NCBI GenBank assembly: GCA_964412785.1
Contig: CAYPQD010000001.1
Span: 124,001-188,000, forward strand
Reading direction: 5' to 3'
DNA length: 64,000 nucleotides
Source: UBA5336 sp964412785
GTDB lineage: Bacteria > Pseudomonadota > Alphaproteobacteria > Caulobacterales > Hyphomonadaceae
Positions 31,636 through 40,080 of this stretch are shown here, in pieces. A model generated the notes under the pieces. The model was not told where the DNA came from. It saw only the letters and a program-made list of their open reading frames with translations, and did no database searches. Made by a program: the position numbers and the translations under genes. Numbering within the stretch: position 1 is the first letter of the stretch; every line of letters starts with the position of its first letter.

Positions 31636-32802
31636 TCAGGCAGGCCCCTTCTTAAACGGGGTGCGCGTCCTGAGGTAGTCCATATCCGAGGCGACCGCCT
31701 GGCGCTCGCGGCGGAGATAGTCTGCGACCGCCTCGCGCAGGCCCGGATGGGCGATCCAGTGGGCCGAGCGGGTTTCCATCGGCTCATAGCCCCGGGCGAG
31801 TTTGTGGCCGCCCTGGGCGCCGGCCTCGACGACGGCAAGGCCGTGGCTGATCGCGTAGTCGATGGCCTGGTAATAGCAGACCTCGAAGTGCAGCATTGGC
31901 CGGTCAACGAGACAGCCCCAGTATCGGCCGTAGAGTGCATCCGATCCGATAAGGTTGAGCGCGCCGGCAATCGGGCGGCCATCTTCCATGGCGAATACCA
32001 GCAGGACCCGCTCTGCGAGGCGCTCGCCGATCAGGGAGAAGGTCTCGCGGTTGAGATAGGGCGCGCCCCACTTGCGGGCGCCGGTGTCCATGTAGAAAGC
32101 ATAGAACGCGTCCCAGTGCGCCTCGGTGATGGTTTCGCCGGTCAGGTGGACGAAGTCGAGCCCCTCCTGCGCGCGGGCGCGTTCCTTGCGCAGGTTCTTG
32201 CGCCGCGCCGAGGACAGGCTGGCGAGAAAATCGTCGAAGGTGGCGTAGTCGCGGTTGACCCAGTGGAATTGCTGGTCGGTGCGGATCAGCAGGCCGTGGC
32301 GCTGCAGCTCGGAGGCTGTGGCTTCGTCAATGAAATTGACGTGCAGGGAGGACAGGCCGTTATCTGCGGCCATCCGCAGCGCGCCGGTCAGGAGCGCGGC
32401 GCGCAGGCTTGCGCCATCAGGCCCGTCTGGCACGAGCAGGCGCCGGCCCGTCACCGGCGTGAACGGAACGGCGGCGAGCAGTTTCGGGTAATAGCGTCCG
32501 CTCGCGCGCTCAAACGCGTCGGCCCACGCGTGGTCGAACACGAACTCGCCATAGGAATGGGACTTGGCGTAGAGCGGCAGGGCGCCGCGCAGCGTCCCGC
32601 CCGGGCCGGTGAGGAGGAGGTGGTGCGGCGACCAGCCTGTGGCGGGCGTGGCTGCGCCGGACGCTTCCAGCGCCTCCAGGAATTCCCAGGTCAGGAAGGG
32701 GTCGAAGCGCGCGCCCGGCGGGTTGGCGAGCGCGTTCCATTGGGCAGGCTCCACATCCGACAGGTCCTGCGACATCACAAGGCGGTGGGCGGTATCATCC
32801 AT
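31636..32802 (-). CDS. DUF482/GNAT-type acyltransferase (FemAB-like)
   Basis: This 388-residue protein is of the DUF482 family, which has tandem GNAT folds related to FemABX peptidyl transferases. Recognisable segments are FDPFLTWEFLEALEASG, LTGPGGTLRGALPLYAKSHS, FVFDHAWADAFE, the VHVNFIDE-like SLHVNFIDEA, and YWGCLVDRPMLHFEVCYYQAIDYAI. The family is sometimes annotated as peptidoglycan-biosynthesis related, but no reaction is established for this group. It lies six bases after the GDPD gene and 13 bases before the HIT gene. Confidence 0.85.
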   Translation of the reverse strand: MDDTAHRLVMSQDLSDVEPAQWNALANPPGARFDPFLTWEFLEALEASGAATPATGWSPHHLLLTGPGGTLRGALPLYAKSHSYGEFVFDHAWADAFERASGRYYPKLLAAVPFTPVTGRRLLVPDGPDGASLRAALLTGALRMAADNGLSSLHVNFIDEATASELQRHGLLIRTDQQFHWVNRDYATFDDFLASLSSARRKNLRKERARAQEGLDFVHLTGETITEAHWDAFYAFYMDTGARKWGAPYLNRETFSLIGERLAERVLLVFAMEDGRPIAGALNLIGSDALYGRYWGCLVDRPMLHFEVCYYQAIDYAISHGLAVVEAGAQGGHKLARGYEPMETRSAHWIAHPGLREAVADYLRRERQAVASDMDYLRTRTPFKKGPA

Positions 32803-32808
32803 GTCGCG

Positions 32809-33528
32809 TCACCTAGGCCGGCCGTTATTCCTGACGAGGCCCGGTTCGAGATGCTCGAAGATCAGTCCGTCTGCATGGGGACCGGCGGCAGCGAGGCTTT
32901 CGGCGCTGTCGATCGTCCATGCCAGCAGCGGCATGGCGGCGGGCTTGAGGCCGGACAGATGGGCGGCATCGCCATGATGGACGGCAAGGAAGCCGGCCGA
33001 CAGCGCCTTCGCCGCCTCAAGCCTTGATGCTGCAGCATCAGGGGTGGAACGCATGCCGGGCGGGAACAGGACGCCGCGCCGGCGCTCCGGCAAGTGGCGG
33101 GCACAGGCGGCGAGGAGGTCGAGGCTGAATGACATGAGGGCAACCGCGGTGCCGGCGGCCTGAAGGGCGTCGGCGAGTGCTTCGGCATGAGCGTCGGGGG
33201 CGGCCGGGCCGGTCTTCAACTCGACGAGCACCGGCAGGCCCGGCGGCAGCGCGGCGATGACATCGGCGAGACGCGGCATGCGCTCGGCGCTGCCGGCCAG
33301 GGTGAGGGCGCCGAGCGCGTCGGCGGTGCGGGTCCAGACCGGCCCGCCCTCAGCGGTCATCCGGTCGAGCACCGGGTCGTGGAAGACCATCGCCACCCCG
33401 TCGGACGACAGGGTGACGTCCAGTTCTATGCCAACACCCTGTGTGGCCGCGGCCCGGAATGCGGCGAGCGAGTTCTCGGGCGGCCCGTCCGGCGACCAGA
33501 GCCCCCTGTGGGCGAACAGGTCAGTCAT
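32809..33528 (-). CDS. glycerophosphodiester phosphodiesterase
   Basis: This 239-residue GDPD-family TIM barrel has the N-terminal catalytic LFAHRGLWSPDGPPENSLAAF. Metal-binding residues follow in GIELDVTLSSDGVAMVFHDPVLDR and LVELKTG. The enzyme cleaves glycerophosphodiesters to glycerol-3-phosphate and an alcohol. It lacks a signal peptide, so it resembles cytoplasmic UgpQ rather than periplasmic GlpQ. Its start overlaps the end of the RidA gene by eight bases. Confidence 0.9.
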   Translation of the reverse strand: MTDLFAHRGLWSPDGPPENSLAAFRAAATQGVGIELDVTLSSDGVAMVFHDPVLDRMTAEGGPVWTRTADALGALTLAGSAERMPRLADVIAALPPGLPVLVELKTGPAAPDAHAEALADALQAAGTAVALMSFSLDLLAACARHLPERRRGVLFPPGMRSTPDAAASRLEAAKALSAGFLAVHHGDAAHLSGLKPAAMPLLAWTIDSAESLAAAGPHADGLIFEHLEPGLVRNNGRPR

Positions 33529-33982
33529 CGATTTCGAACACGCCGTCGACCTCGACAGCCGCACCCAGCGGCAGGACCGGGCAGGCCACGGCTGAGCGGG
33601 CATGGCGGCCGGCCTCGCCGAACACCTCGACCATCAGGTCAGAGCAGCCATTGATGACCCTGGGGATATCGGTGAAGTGCGCGGCGGCGCTGACAAAACC
33701 GCCCAGCTTGACGATCCGGCGGACCCGGCTGAGGTCGCCGAGGGCGGCCTGGCACTGGGAGATCAGGTTGATGGCGCAGAGCCGGGCCGCTGCCTGGCCG
33801 GCTTCAAGGTCGAGGGTCTCGCCGAGCCGGCCGGTGACGAGCCCCTCAGGGCCGACGCTGACCTGACCAGAGACGAAGAGCAGATCGCCGGTGATGACGC
33901 AGGGGACGTAATTGGCGACCGCCGCGACGGGCTCCGGCAGGGTGATGCCGAGCGCGGCGAGGCGGTCTTGCGGTGTGGTCAT
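33521..33982 (-). CDS. RidA/YjgF family protein
   Basis: This 153-residue Rid-family protein starts RLAALGITLPEPVAAVANYVPCVITGDLLFVSGQ. It has the central VKLGGFVSAAAHFTDIPRVINGCSDLMVEVFGEAGRHARSAVAC. The Arg of ARSAV and other pocket residues match the Rid superfamily, which deaminates reactive enamine/imine intermediates or acts as a chaperone. It is the first gene in the RidA-GDPD-DUF482-HIT run, 63 bases downstream of dinB on the same strand. Confidence 0.9.
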   Translation of the reverse strand: MTTPQDRLAALGITLPEPVAAVANYVPCVITGDLLFVSGQVSVGPEGLVTGRLGETLDLEAGQAAARLCAINLISQCQAALGDLSRVRRIVKLGGFVSAAAHFTDIPRVINGCSDLMVEVFGEAGRHARSAVACPVLPLGAAVEVDGVFEIDD

Positions 33983-34045
33983 GGCGGGCTCCGGGATGCG
34001 GGTTCTGGGGGTCTCTGCCAGCCTTAAGCGATTGCGCCGGCGCCG

Positions 34046-35332
34046 TCATCGGGGGACGCGCCCGCGATCAAGTCTGGCGGCCCGGCCGGTCTTGACGGCA
34101 TCGGCGCCGAAGCGGGCGCGGGCCGCATCGCTTGCCCGCTCGGCCGCGGCGCGCTTGGCGACCAGCGGGTCGACGAGGTCGGCGGCGTCGGCCCGCACCG
34201 CGGTGAGATCCGACAGGCCGACACCGATCAGGCGGAAAGGCGCATGGGCGGCGGCCTCGCGCTGCAGCATCGGCCGGGCGGCGCGGAACAGGGTCTGGGC
34301 GAGCTGGCTTGGCCCGGACAGGGTGGTGCGCCGGGTCAGCGTGCGAAAGCCTGCCGTTTTCAGCTTGAGCGTGACGGTGTGGCCTTCCACGCCGGCGGCC
34401 TTGGCGCGCGTCGCTGTCTTCTCGCAGACCTGCCAGAGCAGGTCCTCAAGGCGTCCGGCATCGGCAATGTCGGCCTCGAACGTGGTTTCGGAGGAGACCG
34501 ACTTGCGCGCGCTGCCGGGCTGCACCGGGCGGGTGTCGATGCCAAAGGCGCGCCGGTGCAGCGACAGGCCGCTCTCGCCATATCGCGCCATCAGCGTCTT
34601 CCGGTCGGTGGCCTGCACATCGGCGACGGTCCTGAGGCCTTCGCGGTTCAACCGGGCGGCGAATTTCGGGCCGATCCCATGCAGGAAGCCGACCGGACGC
34701 GGCGCCAGCAGGGCGGGCGCCTCCTCCGCAGCGACGACGGCGAAGCCGCGCGGCTTGTCCAGTTCGCTTGCGGTCTTGGCGAGGAACTTGTTGGCTGACA
34801 GTCCGACCGAGACGGTGATGGCCAGGTCGCGCTCGATCCCGGCAGCAAGGCGGGCCAGCAGGATGGCGGGCGGGGCGCCATGGACACGTTCCGTGCCGGC
34901 GAGATCGAGATAGGCTTCGTCAATCGAGACCGGTTCAACGAGCGGCGTCAGCGCCTCCATCTTCTCGCGGATGACAGCCGCGGCGGCGCTGTACTTGGCA
35001 AAGTCGGGCCTCACGACCACGGCATCGGGGCAGGCCTTCAGTGCCTTGAACATGGGCATGGCCGAGCGCACGCCGGAGAGGCGGGCGATGTAGCAGCAGG
35101 TGGCGACGACGCCGCGCTGGCCGCCGCCCACGATCACCGGCCGGTCGGCAAGTTCGGGGCGGTCGCGCTTCTCGATCGCGGCGAAGAAAGCGTCGCAGTC
35201 GAGGTGTGCGACAGCAAGGCGGGTGAGCATGGGATGGGTGACGAGCCGGGCGCCATTGCAGGCCGGGCAGGCCGACGGGGCGTCGTTGGGCCCGGCAACA
35301 AGGTCAAGGCAGTCGCGGCAAAGCGTGGCCAT
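34046..35332 (-). CDS. dinB: DNA polymerase IV with an N-terminal zinc-ribbon extension
   Basis: This is a 428-residue Y-family translesion polymerase. The palm has LDCDAFFAAIEKRD and the second carboxylate site SIDEAYLDLAG. The HhH and little-finger regions follow (GIGPKFAARLNREGL; SSETTFEADIADAGRLE). An N-terminal extension with CRDCLD and CPACNGARL pairs (about residues 5-30) looks like a zinc ribbon and is common in alphaproteobacterial DinB proteins. No LexA-type operator was recognised upstream. Confidence 0.93.
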   Translation of the reverse strand: MATLCRDCLDLVAGPNDAPSACPACNGARLVTHPMLTRLAVAHLDCDAFFAAIEKRDRPELADRPVIVGGGQRGVVATCCYIARLSGVRSAMPMFKALKACPDAVVVRPDFAKYSAAAAVIREKMEALTPLVEPVSIDEAYLDLAGTERVHGAPPAILLARLAAGIERDLAITVSVGLSANKFLAKTASELDKPRGFAVVAAEEAPALLAPRPVGFLHGIGPKFAARLNREGLRTVADVQATDRKTLMARYGESGLSLHRRAFGIDTRPVQPGSARKSVSSETTFEADIADAGRLEDLLWQVCEKTATRAKAAGVEGHTVTLKLKTAGFRTLTRRTTLSGPSQLAQTLFRAARPMLQREAAAHAPFRLIGVGLSDLTAVRADAADLVDPLVAKRAAAERASDAARARFGADAVKTGRAARLDRGRVPR

Positions 35333-35369
35333 GACTGAAGTGTCCCATGTCGTCGTCCTGCCAGCAATG

Positions 35370-35394
35370 GTTAAGGCGTGACGGTCGATTCGCA
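35370..35394 (+). promoter_or_regulatory. shared intergenic motif with TTAA and GANTC, copy 1
   Basis: GTTAAGGCGTGACG followed by GTCGATTCGCA lies about 70 bases upstream of the gene at 35465. A near-identical sequence (GTTAAAGCGTGACG plus CTTGATTCGCA, 22 of 25 bases the same) lies at 54217-54241 upstream of the PAS_5 gene. It combines a TTAA (CtrA half-site-like) with a GATTC (CcrM methylation-type) site. Confidence 0.5.
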
Positions 35395-35464
35395 GGAGCC
35401 GGCGAGGCCAGGCTTAACCCCGATCGGCTAGGACTATGCCATCCGGCACAAGGGAACGGACGCG

Positions 35465-35944
35465 ATGAAATACCTTATGATCGGCATTCTGGTTCTCGGC
35501 GTCATCATGGCGATTGCCGGCGGGGCTTCGCTGGGCGGGTCGACCGGTGGGTTCGACCCGGCAAGCGCGACGCCGGAGCAGCGCGCCGAGTGGCTGGAGA
35601 AGCAGGCTGGTCCGATCGTTCGAGGGATTGGCTGGGGCCTGCCGCAAGGACACCAGCCGATGCAGCCAAAGCTCGTCGTCCACAGCCATTCCGTTGATGC
35701 AAACCGAATGGAGATCCGTGTGATCGTGCGGGCCGAGACGGACATGCGCCTGAATGGCGATGTCGCTGAGGCAAGGCGCCTGTTCCTGGAAAAGACCTGC
35801 AAGGCGTTCAAGCGGACTGCACTCTATGATGCGAATGGCCGGGTCATGGTCGAGGTGCAGTACCGGACGGGCGCGCGGGCACTGAGTTTCTCGTCGACGC
35901 CCTCCTCCTGCGACGCGACGCTTGAGCGGATCGCCGGCGCCTGA
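35465..35944 (+). CDS. membrane-anchored protein of unknown function
   Basis: This 159-residue protein has one N-terminal hydrophobic segment (MKYLMIGILVLGVIMAIAGG) that acts as a signal anchor. A mixed-fold periplasmic domain follows (KLVVHSHSVDANRMEIRVIV and FLEKTCKAFKRTALYDANGR). Two cysteines (about residues 111 and 149) could form a disulfide. No family was recognised. It precedes divK by about 140 bases and may have its own promoter region with the shared motif at 35370-35394. Confidence 0.75.
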   Translation: MKYLMIGILVLGVIMAIAGGASLGGSTGGFDPASATPEQRAEWLEKQAGPIVRGIGWGLPQGHQPMQPKLVVHSHSVDANRMEIRVIVRAETDMRLNGDVAEARRLFLEKTCKAFKRTALYDANGRVMVEVQYRTGARALSFSSTPSSCDATLERIAGA

Positions 35945-36006
35945 GGCATGCGGCAGGCCGGCGAGGCGCGATCGCGTGTTGCGTTCCGCCGCGCGGCAGG
36001 CCACCT

Positions 36007-36026
36007 GTAAACAAGGGTTAAGACTC
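36007..36026 (+). promoter_or_regulatory. CtrA-like box and GANTC site upstream of divK
   Basis: GTAA-ACAAGGG-TTAA (36007-36021) matches the CtrA box TTAA-N7-TTAA with one mismatch. It is followed at once by GACTC (36022-36026), a GANTC site. A second GANTC, GAGTC, lies at 36061-36065. Both lie within 80 bases of the divK ATG. CtrA control of divK is known in Caulobacter; the site here is predicted from sequence only. Confidence 0.5.
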
Positions 36027-36086
36027 TTCGGTCCATGTGAACGGAAGGGGCAGGACCCCCGAGTCGCAGTCGATGGACGCCCTGAG

Positions 36087-36479
36087 ATGAGCCGAGACAC
36101 GCGCCGTTCCGTGCTGGTCGTGGAGGACAACGAGCTGAACATGCGACTGTTCTGCGACCTTCTCGATTCGTTCGGCTATCGCACGCTGACCTGCCGGGAC
36201 GGGGCCAAGGCGATCGACCTGGCACGGCGGGAGCGTCCCGACCTCATCATCATGGACATCCAGCTGCCGGAGGTCTCCGGGCTCGACATCACCCGCTGGC
36301 TGAAGGATGATGAGGAGCTGTCAGCAATCCCGGTCCTGGCCGTTACGGCCTTTGCCATGCGCGCCGACGAGGAGCGCGTGCGCGAGGCGGGTTGTGAGGG
36401 TTATCTCTCCAAGCCGATCCAGATGACATCCTTCATCCGTGCGGTGGAGGCGCTGATGCCCGAAGGGCAGGCGGCCTGA
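36087..36479 (+). CDS. divK: cell-cycle response regulator DivK
   Basis: This 130-residue single-domain response regulator is very close to Caulobacter DivK, with VEDNELNMRLFCDLLDSFGYRT and IIMDIQLPEVSGLDITRWLKDDEEL. Phospho-acceptor Asp57 and the signalling Lys in GYLSKPI are present. DivK carries the polar phosphorelay signal between PleC/DivJ and the CckA-CtrA pathway. The gene ends with a one-base TGATG overlap with pleD, the same order as in Caulobacter. Upstream lie a CtrA-like box and GANTC sites. No strong ribosome-binding site is seen. Confidence 0.95.
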   Translation: MSRDTRRSVLVVEDNELNMRLFCDLLDSFGYRTLTCRDGAKAIDLARRERPDLIIMDIQLPEVSGLDITRWLKDDEELSAIPVLAVTAFAMRADEERVREAGCEGYLSKPIQMTSFIRAVEALMPEGQAA

Positions 36480-37846
36480 TGACGGCGCGGATTCTCGTCG
36501 TCGATGATATCGAGGCGAACCGGCGCCTGCTGAAGGGCATGCTGGAGGCGAAGTATCACCATGTGGTCGAGGCCGCAGACGGGCGGATGGCGATCTCGCT
36601 GGCGCGCGAGATCCAGCCGGACGTCATCCTGCTCGACGTCATGATGCCGGGCCTTGACGGCTATGAGACGTGCCTGCGCCTGAAGGAGGATCCGGAGACA
36701 GCCCATATCCCGGTGGTCATGGTCACGGCCCTGAACGAGGTCGACGACAGGGTTCGCGGCCTGCAGGCCGGGGCGGAGGACTTCATCACCAAGCCGGTGG
36801 ACGAGCTGATCCTGACATCGCGGATCGCGGCCCTGACGCGCTTCAATGCGGTCGCCTCCGAACTGCGCCAGCGCGAGGCCAATGGGCGCGTCGCCGGCGC
36901 ACTCGACGACCGCGAGTTCGAGCTTCTCAACCGGCCGGCGCGCATCCTGATCGTCGACACGGTGGCGCGTTCGTCAGCCCGGATGGCGCGGATCCTGCGC
37001 GAGGCCCATCATGAGGTGGCAACCTTCCTGGAGGCCGGCGAGATTGGCGCGGTCGACCGCGGGCGGATCGACCTGATGGTGCTCAGCCTGTCCAATCAGG
37101 TCTTCGATCCGCTGAAACTGTGCGCCCATTTCAATATTTCCGCGCACACAAGGGCGATCTCGATCGTCGTTGCCTTCGACCCGGCCGACCGCAAGCGCGC
37201 CGCCCAGGCGCTGGATTGTGGCGCGAGTGACCTGATCCAGATGCCGGTGGAGGAGCAGGAATTGCTGGCAAGGGTGCGTACCCAGGCGCGCCGCTCGCGC
37301 TATATCGAGATCCTGCGCGAGCGTGTCGACCGCGGCATGGAGCTGGCAGTCATCGACCAGCTGACCGGCCTCTACAATCGCCGCTACATGCTGAACCAGG
37401 TCCAGCAATGGATGCAGCGCGCGACCACCGGCGGCGCGCCGCTTTCGCTGGTCGCGCTCGATATCGACCATTTCAAGCAGGTGAACGACACCTGGGGACA
37501 CCATGCCGGCGACCTCGTGCTGCAGGAACTGGCTGCGCGGTTGAAGGCGAATGTCCGCCCGATCGACATTGTCTGCCGTCCCGGCGGCGAGGAGTTCCTC
37601 GTGGTGATGCCGGAAACCACCGGGGCGACCGCCTCCGGCGTTGCTGAGCGGGTGCGCGCGGCCGTGGCAGGGGCGCCGTTCGAGGTCGACGGCGTGCCGG
37701 TGGCGCTCGATATCACGCTGTCGGCGGGCGTCGCGGCGCTAGCCTCCAATGATGATTCTGCCGCCGACCTGATGCGGCGCGCCGATTCGGCACTGTATGC
37801 GGCCAAGGAAAGCGGGCGAAACCGCGTCGTCAGCCAGGCGGCCTGA
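36479..37846 (+). CDS. pleD: diguanylate cyclase response regulator PleD
   Basis: This 455-residue REC-REC-GGDEF protein makes cyclic di-GMP when phosphorylated, driving the swarmer-to-stalked transition. The first receiver has phospho-Asp53 (ILLDVMMPGLDG). The second receiver (about residues 155-275) is degenerate, as in Caulobacter. The cyclase active site is GGEEF at about 369-373. The product-inhibition I-site RxxD is RPID at about 360-363. It is translationally coupled to divK by a TGATG overlap. Confidence 0.95.
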   Translation: MTARILVVDDIEANRRLLKGMLEAKYHHVVEAADGRMAISLAREIQPDVILLDVMMPGLDGYETCLRLKEDPETAHIPVVMVTALNEVDDRVRGLQAGAEDFITKPVDELILTSRIAALTRFNAVASELRQREANGRVAGALDDREFELLNRPARILIVDTVARSSARMARILREAHHEVATFLEAGEIGAVDRGRIDLMVLSLSNQVFDPLKLCAHFNISAHTRAISIVVAFDPADRKRAAQALDCGASDLIQMPVEEQELLARVRTQARRSRYIEILRERVDRGMELAVIDQLTGLYNRRYMLNQVQQWMQRATTGGAPLSLVALDIDHFKQVNDTWGHHAGDLVLQELAARLKANVRPIDIVCRPGGEEFLVVMPETTGATASGVAERVRAAVAGAPFEVDGVPVALDITLSAGVAALASNDDSAADLMRRADSALYAAKESGRNRVVSQAA

Positions 37847-37882
37847 GCGGGAAGTCGGGCCAACACTTGCCGCCGCGGGTGT

Positions 37883-38845
37883 CTATGAACTTGCCGGTCT
37901 TGTCGAGATGCGCGATCGGTGGTTCGGCTGGGCGTCCGGCGCCTGAGCGCGGCGCTCTGCGGCACGCGCCGCGGCGGCCTTGATGTCCTCGCTGCGCTGG
38001 TGATGGCCGTCCGGAGACCAGCCAGGCGGGCTGGCCATCCGTTTCAGCCAGGTCAGCGGCCTCACGCCGTCGCTCGCGCAGTCGCGGGCAAGTGCGGCCG
38101 CCTCATGATAGGCGACAACCAGTGGATTGCAGGAGTTCAGCGGCTTGACGATGCCATAGACCGGCGGCTCGGCCGGATCTTCCGGCACGAAGGTTGCGAA
38201 CAGCCGGTCCCAGACAATGAAGACGCCGGCATAATTGGCATCAAGGTAGCGCGGGTTCGTGGCGTGGTGGACCCGGTGATGCGAGGGCGTGTTGAACACC
38301 GCCTCGAATAGGCGCGGCATCCGGTCGATGGTCTCGGTATGGATCCAGAACTGGTAGACGAGGTTCAGGCTGCCGGCGAAGAAGATGAACAACGGGTGAA
38401 AGCCGAGAACGACCAGCGGCCAGCCGAGCACGATCAGCACCGTCAGCGGTCCGAACCAGGGTTGGCGCAGTGCGGTGGTGAGATTGTAGTGGGTGCTGGA
38501 GTGGTGGGTCGCATGCTCCATCCAGAACCAGCGTACCCGGTGAGCAAGGCGGTGCTTCCAGTAATAGATGAGGTCATAGGCGATGAAGAGCGCGAGGAAA
38601 CTCCAGCCGGTCACCGGAATGTCGACCAGCCGGTAGGGCCAGACCAGCATCATCATCCACAAGGACACAAGGGCCGTCGCCGCGTTTATGAGCACATTTC
38701 CGATGCCCATCGCCATCGAGGTCAGCGCATCGGCCGTGTCATACCGGCCACGGGCCCGCCCCGTTTTCACTGCGATCCATTCGGCAATGACGCAGATGAC
38801 GAAGAGCGGAATGGCAAATGTGATGGCGGGCGGAAAGTCGATCAT
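37883..38845 (-). CDS. sterol desaturase / fatty acid hydroxylase family protein
   Basis: This 320-residue membrane di-iron hydroxylase has the family's histidine clusters KHRLAHR, HATHHSS and HRVHHATN. They lie on the cytoplasmic side of four or five membrane helices. Such enzymes hydroxylate or desaturate lipids, sterols or carotenoids; the bacterial group is often called alkylglycerol monooxygenase-like. The substrate is unknown. The C-terminus from about residue 285 is a charged, disordered tail. The start at 38845 places the first helix at the N-terminus. Confidence 0.9.
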   Translation of the reverse strand: MIDFPPAITFAIPLFVICVIAEWIAVKTGRARGRYDTADALTSMAMGIGNVLINAATALVSLWMMMLVWPYRLVDIPVTGWSFLALFIAYDLIYYWKHRLAHRVRWFWMEHATHHSSTHYNLTTALRQPWFGPLTVLIVLGWPLVVLGFHPLFIFFAGSLNLVYQFWIHTETIDRMPRLFEAVFNTPSHHRVHHATNPRYLDANYAGVFIVWDRLFATFVPEDPAEPPVYGIVKPLNSCNPLVVAYHEAAALARDCASDGVRPLTWLKRMASPPGWSPDGHHQRSEDIKAAAARAAERRAQAPDAQPNHRSRISTRPASS

Positions 38846-39041
38846 GGACGACGTGGTCGCTAGCAGGCCGCAGCGCACATGTCATCAGGATCGATCACGA
38901 AGATGTGATAGTGTCGCAGATGGGATTCGGGATGGGCCGCCGGGCCCGGTCAGGCTCGCCCGACGCCGCGCTTGACCGCCGCTGCGTCAGGGGGTGTGCT
39001 TCACTGCACCCCCCAAGGGACAGAGAGGCAGGAGGCACGCC

Positions 39042-39950
39042 ATGCAGACAATCAGGGAGTTTGAGGACATCAAGCTGGAAAAGGACGGGCCCATCGCCAT
39101 CCTGACCCTGCACCGCCCGGACAAGATGAACGCCTTCACCGGCCGGATGATGTACGAGATGATCGAAGCGTTCGACCTGACCGACGCCGATGATGACATC
39201 CGCGCGGTCATCGTCACCGGCCATGGCGAGCGCGCCTTCTGCGCCGGGGCCGACCTTTCCGCCGGGGCCGAAACCTTCGACTATGACGCGCGCGCCGGTT
39301 CCGGCGAGGCGGGGCGGACCTCGCAGGACGACATTCGCCGCGATGGAGGCGGGCGGCTGACGCTGCGCATCTTCGAGAGCCTTAAGCCGGTGATCGCAGC
39401 GGTGAATGGCGCGGCGGTCGGCGTCGGTGTCACCATGCAGCTGCCAATGGACATCCGCATTGCCGCCGACACGGCGCGCTTCGGCTTCGTCTTCAACCGG
39501 CGCGGCATCAACCCGGAGGCAGCGTCCTCCTGGTTCCTGCCGCGGCTTGTCGGCATCCAGCAGGCGCTGGCGTGGTGCTATACCGGCCGGGTGTTCTCCG
39601 CCGAGGAGGCGCTGAAGGGTGGGCTGGTCAGCCAGGTCGTGCCGCAGGCGGAGCTGATGGCAACCGCCCGGACGCTGGCGATGGAGATCGCGGAGAACAC
39701 CGCGGGCGTCTCCACAACACTGACGCGCCACATGATGTGGCGCATGCTCGGCGCCGACCACCCGATGGAGGCCCACATTGTCGACAGCGCCGCGATCTAT
39801 GAGCGCGGACGCTCTGCGGACGCCAAGGAGGGCGTGATGAGCTTCCTGGAAAAGCGCCAGCCGGATTATCCGGTGAAGGTCTCCGACGGCCTGCCGAGCT
39901 TCTGGCCCTGGTGGCAGTCCCGCGACTTCAAGTGGATCGGCCCGGAATAA
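39042..39950 (+). CDS. enoyl-CoA hydratase/isomerase (crotonase) family protein
   Basis: This 302-residue crotonase has the oxyanion-hole segments GHGERAFCAGADLSAG and VNGAAVGVGVTMQL. It also has the catalytic-glutamate loop GINPEAASSWFLPRLVG. It fits a beta-oxidation-type hydratase or isomerase, but substrate chain length is unknown. It has an aromatic C-terminal tail (SFWPWWQSRDFKW) not seen in minimal members. It stands alone between a convergent and a divergent neighbour. A GGCAGGAGG-type site precedes the chosen ATG. Confidence 0.93.
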   Translation: MQTIREFEDIKLEKDGPIAILTLHRPDKMNAFTGRMMYEMIEAFDLTDADDDIRAVIVTGHGERAFCAGADLSAGAETFDYDARAGSGEAGRTSQDDIRRDGGGRLTLRIFESLKPVIAAVNGAAVGVGVTMQLPMDIRIAADTARFGFVFNRRGINPEAASSWFLPRLVGIQQALAWCYTGRVFSAEEALKGGLVSQVVPQAELMATARTLAMEIAENTAGVSTTLTRHMMWRMLGADHPMEAHIVDSAAIYERGRSADAKEGVMSFLEKRQPDYPVKVSDGLPSFWPWWQSRDFKWIGPE

Positions 39951-40080
39951 GGGGGCAGGGTCAGGGGGGGGCGAACACAACCGGTTTCTGTCCGCTTCAA
40001 CACAAGTAAGTCAGGCATGCGGGCGAGCGATCGGTCTCGTGGCCCAGCAATCGGCCAGGGTGAGATGCGCGGGCGCCGCC

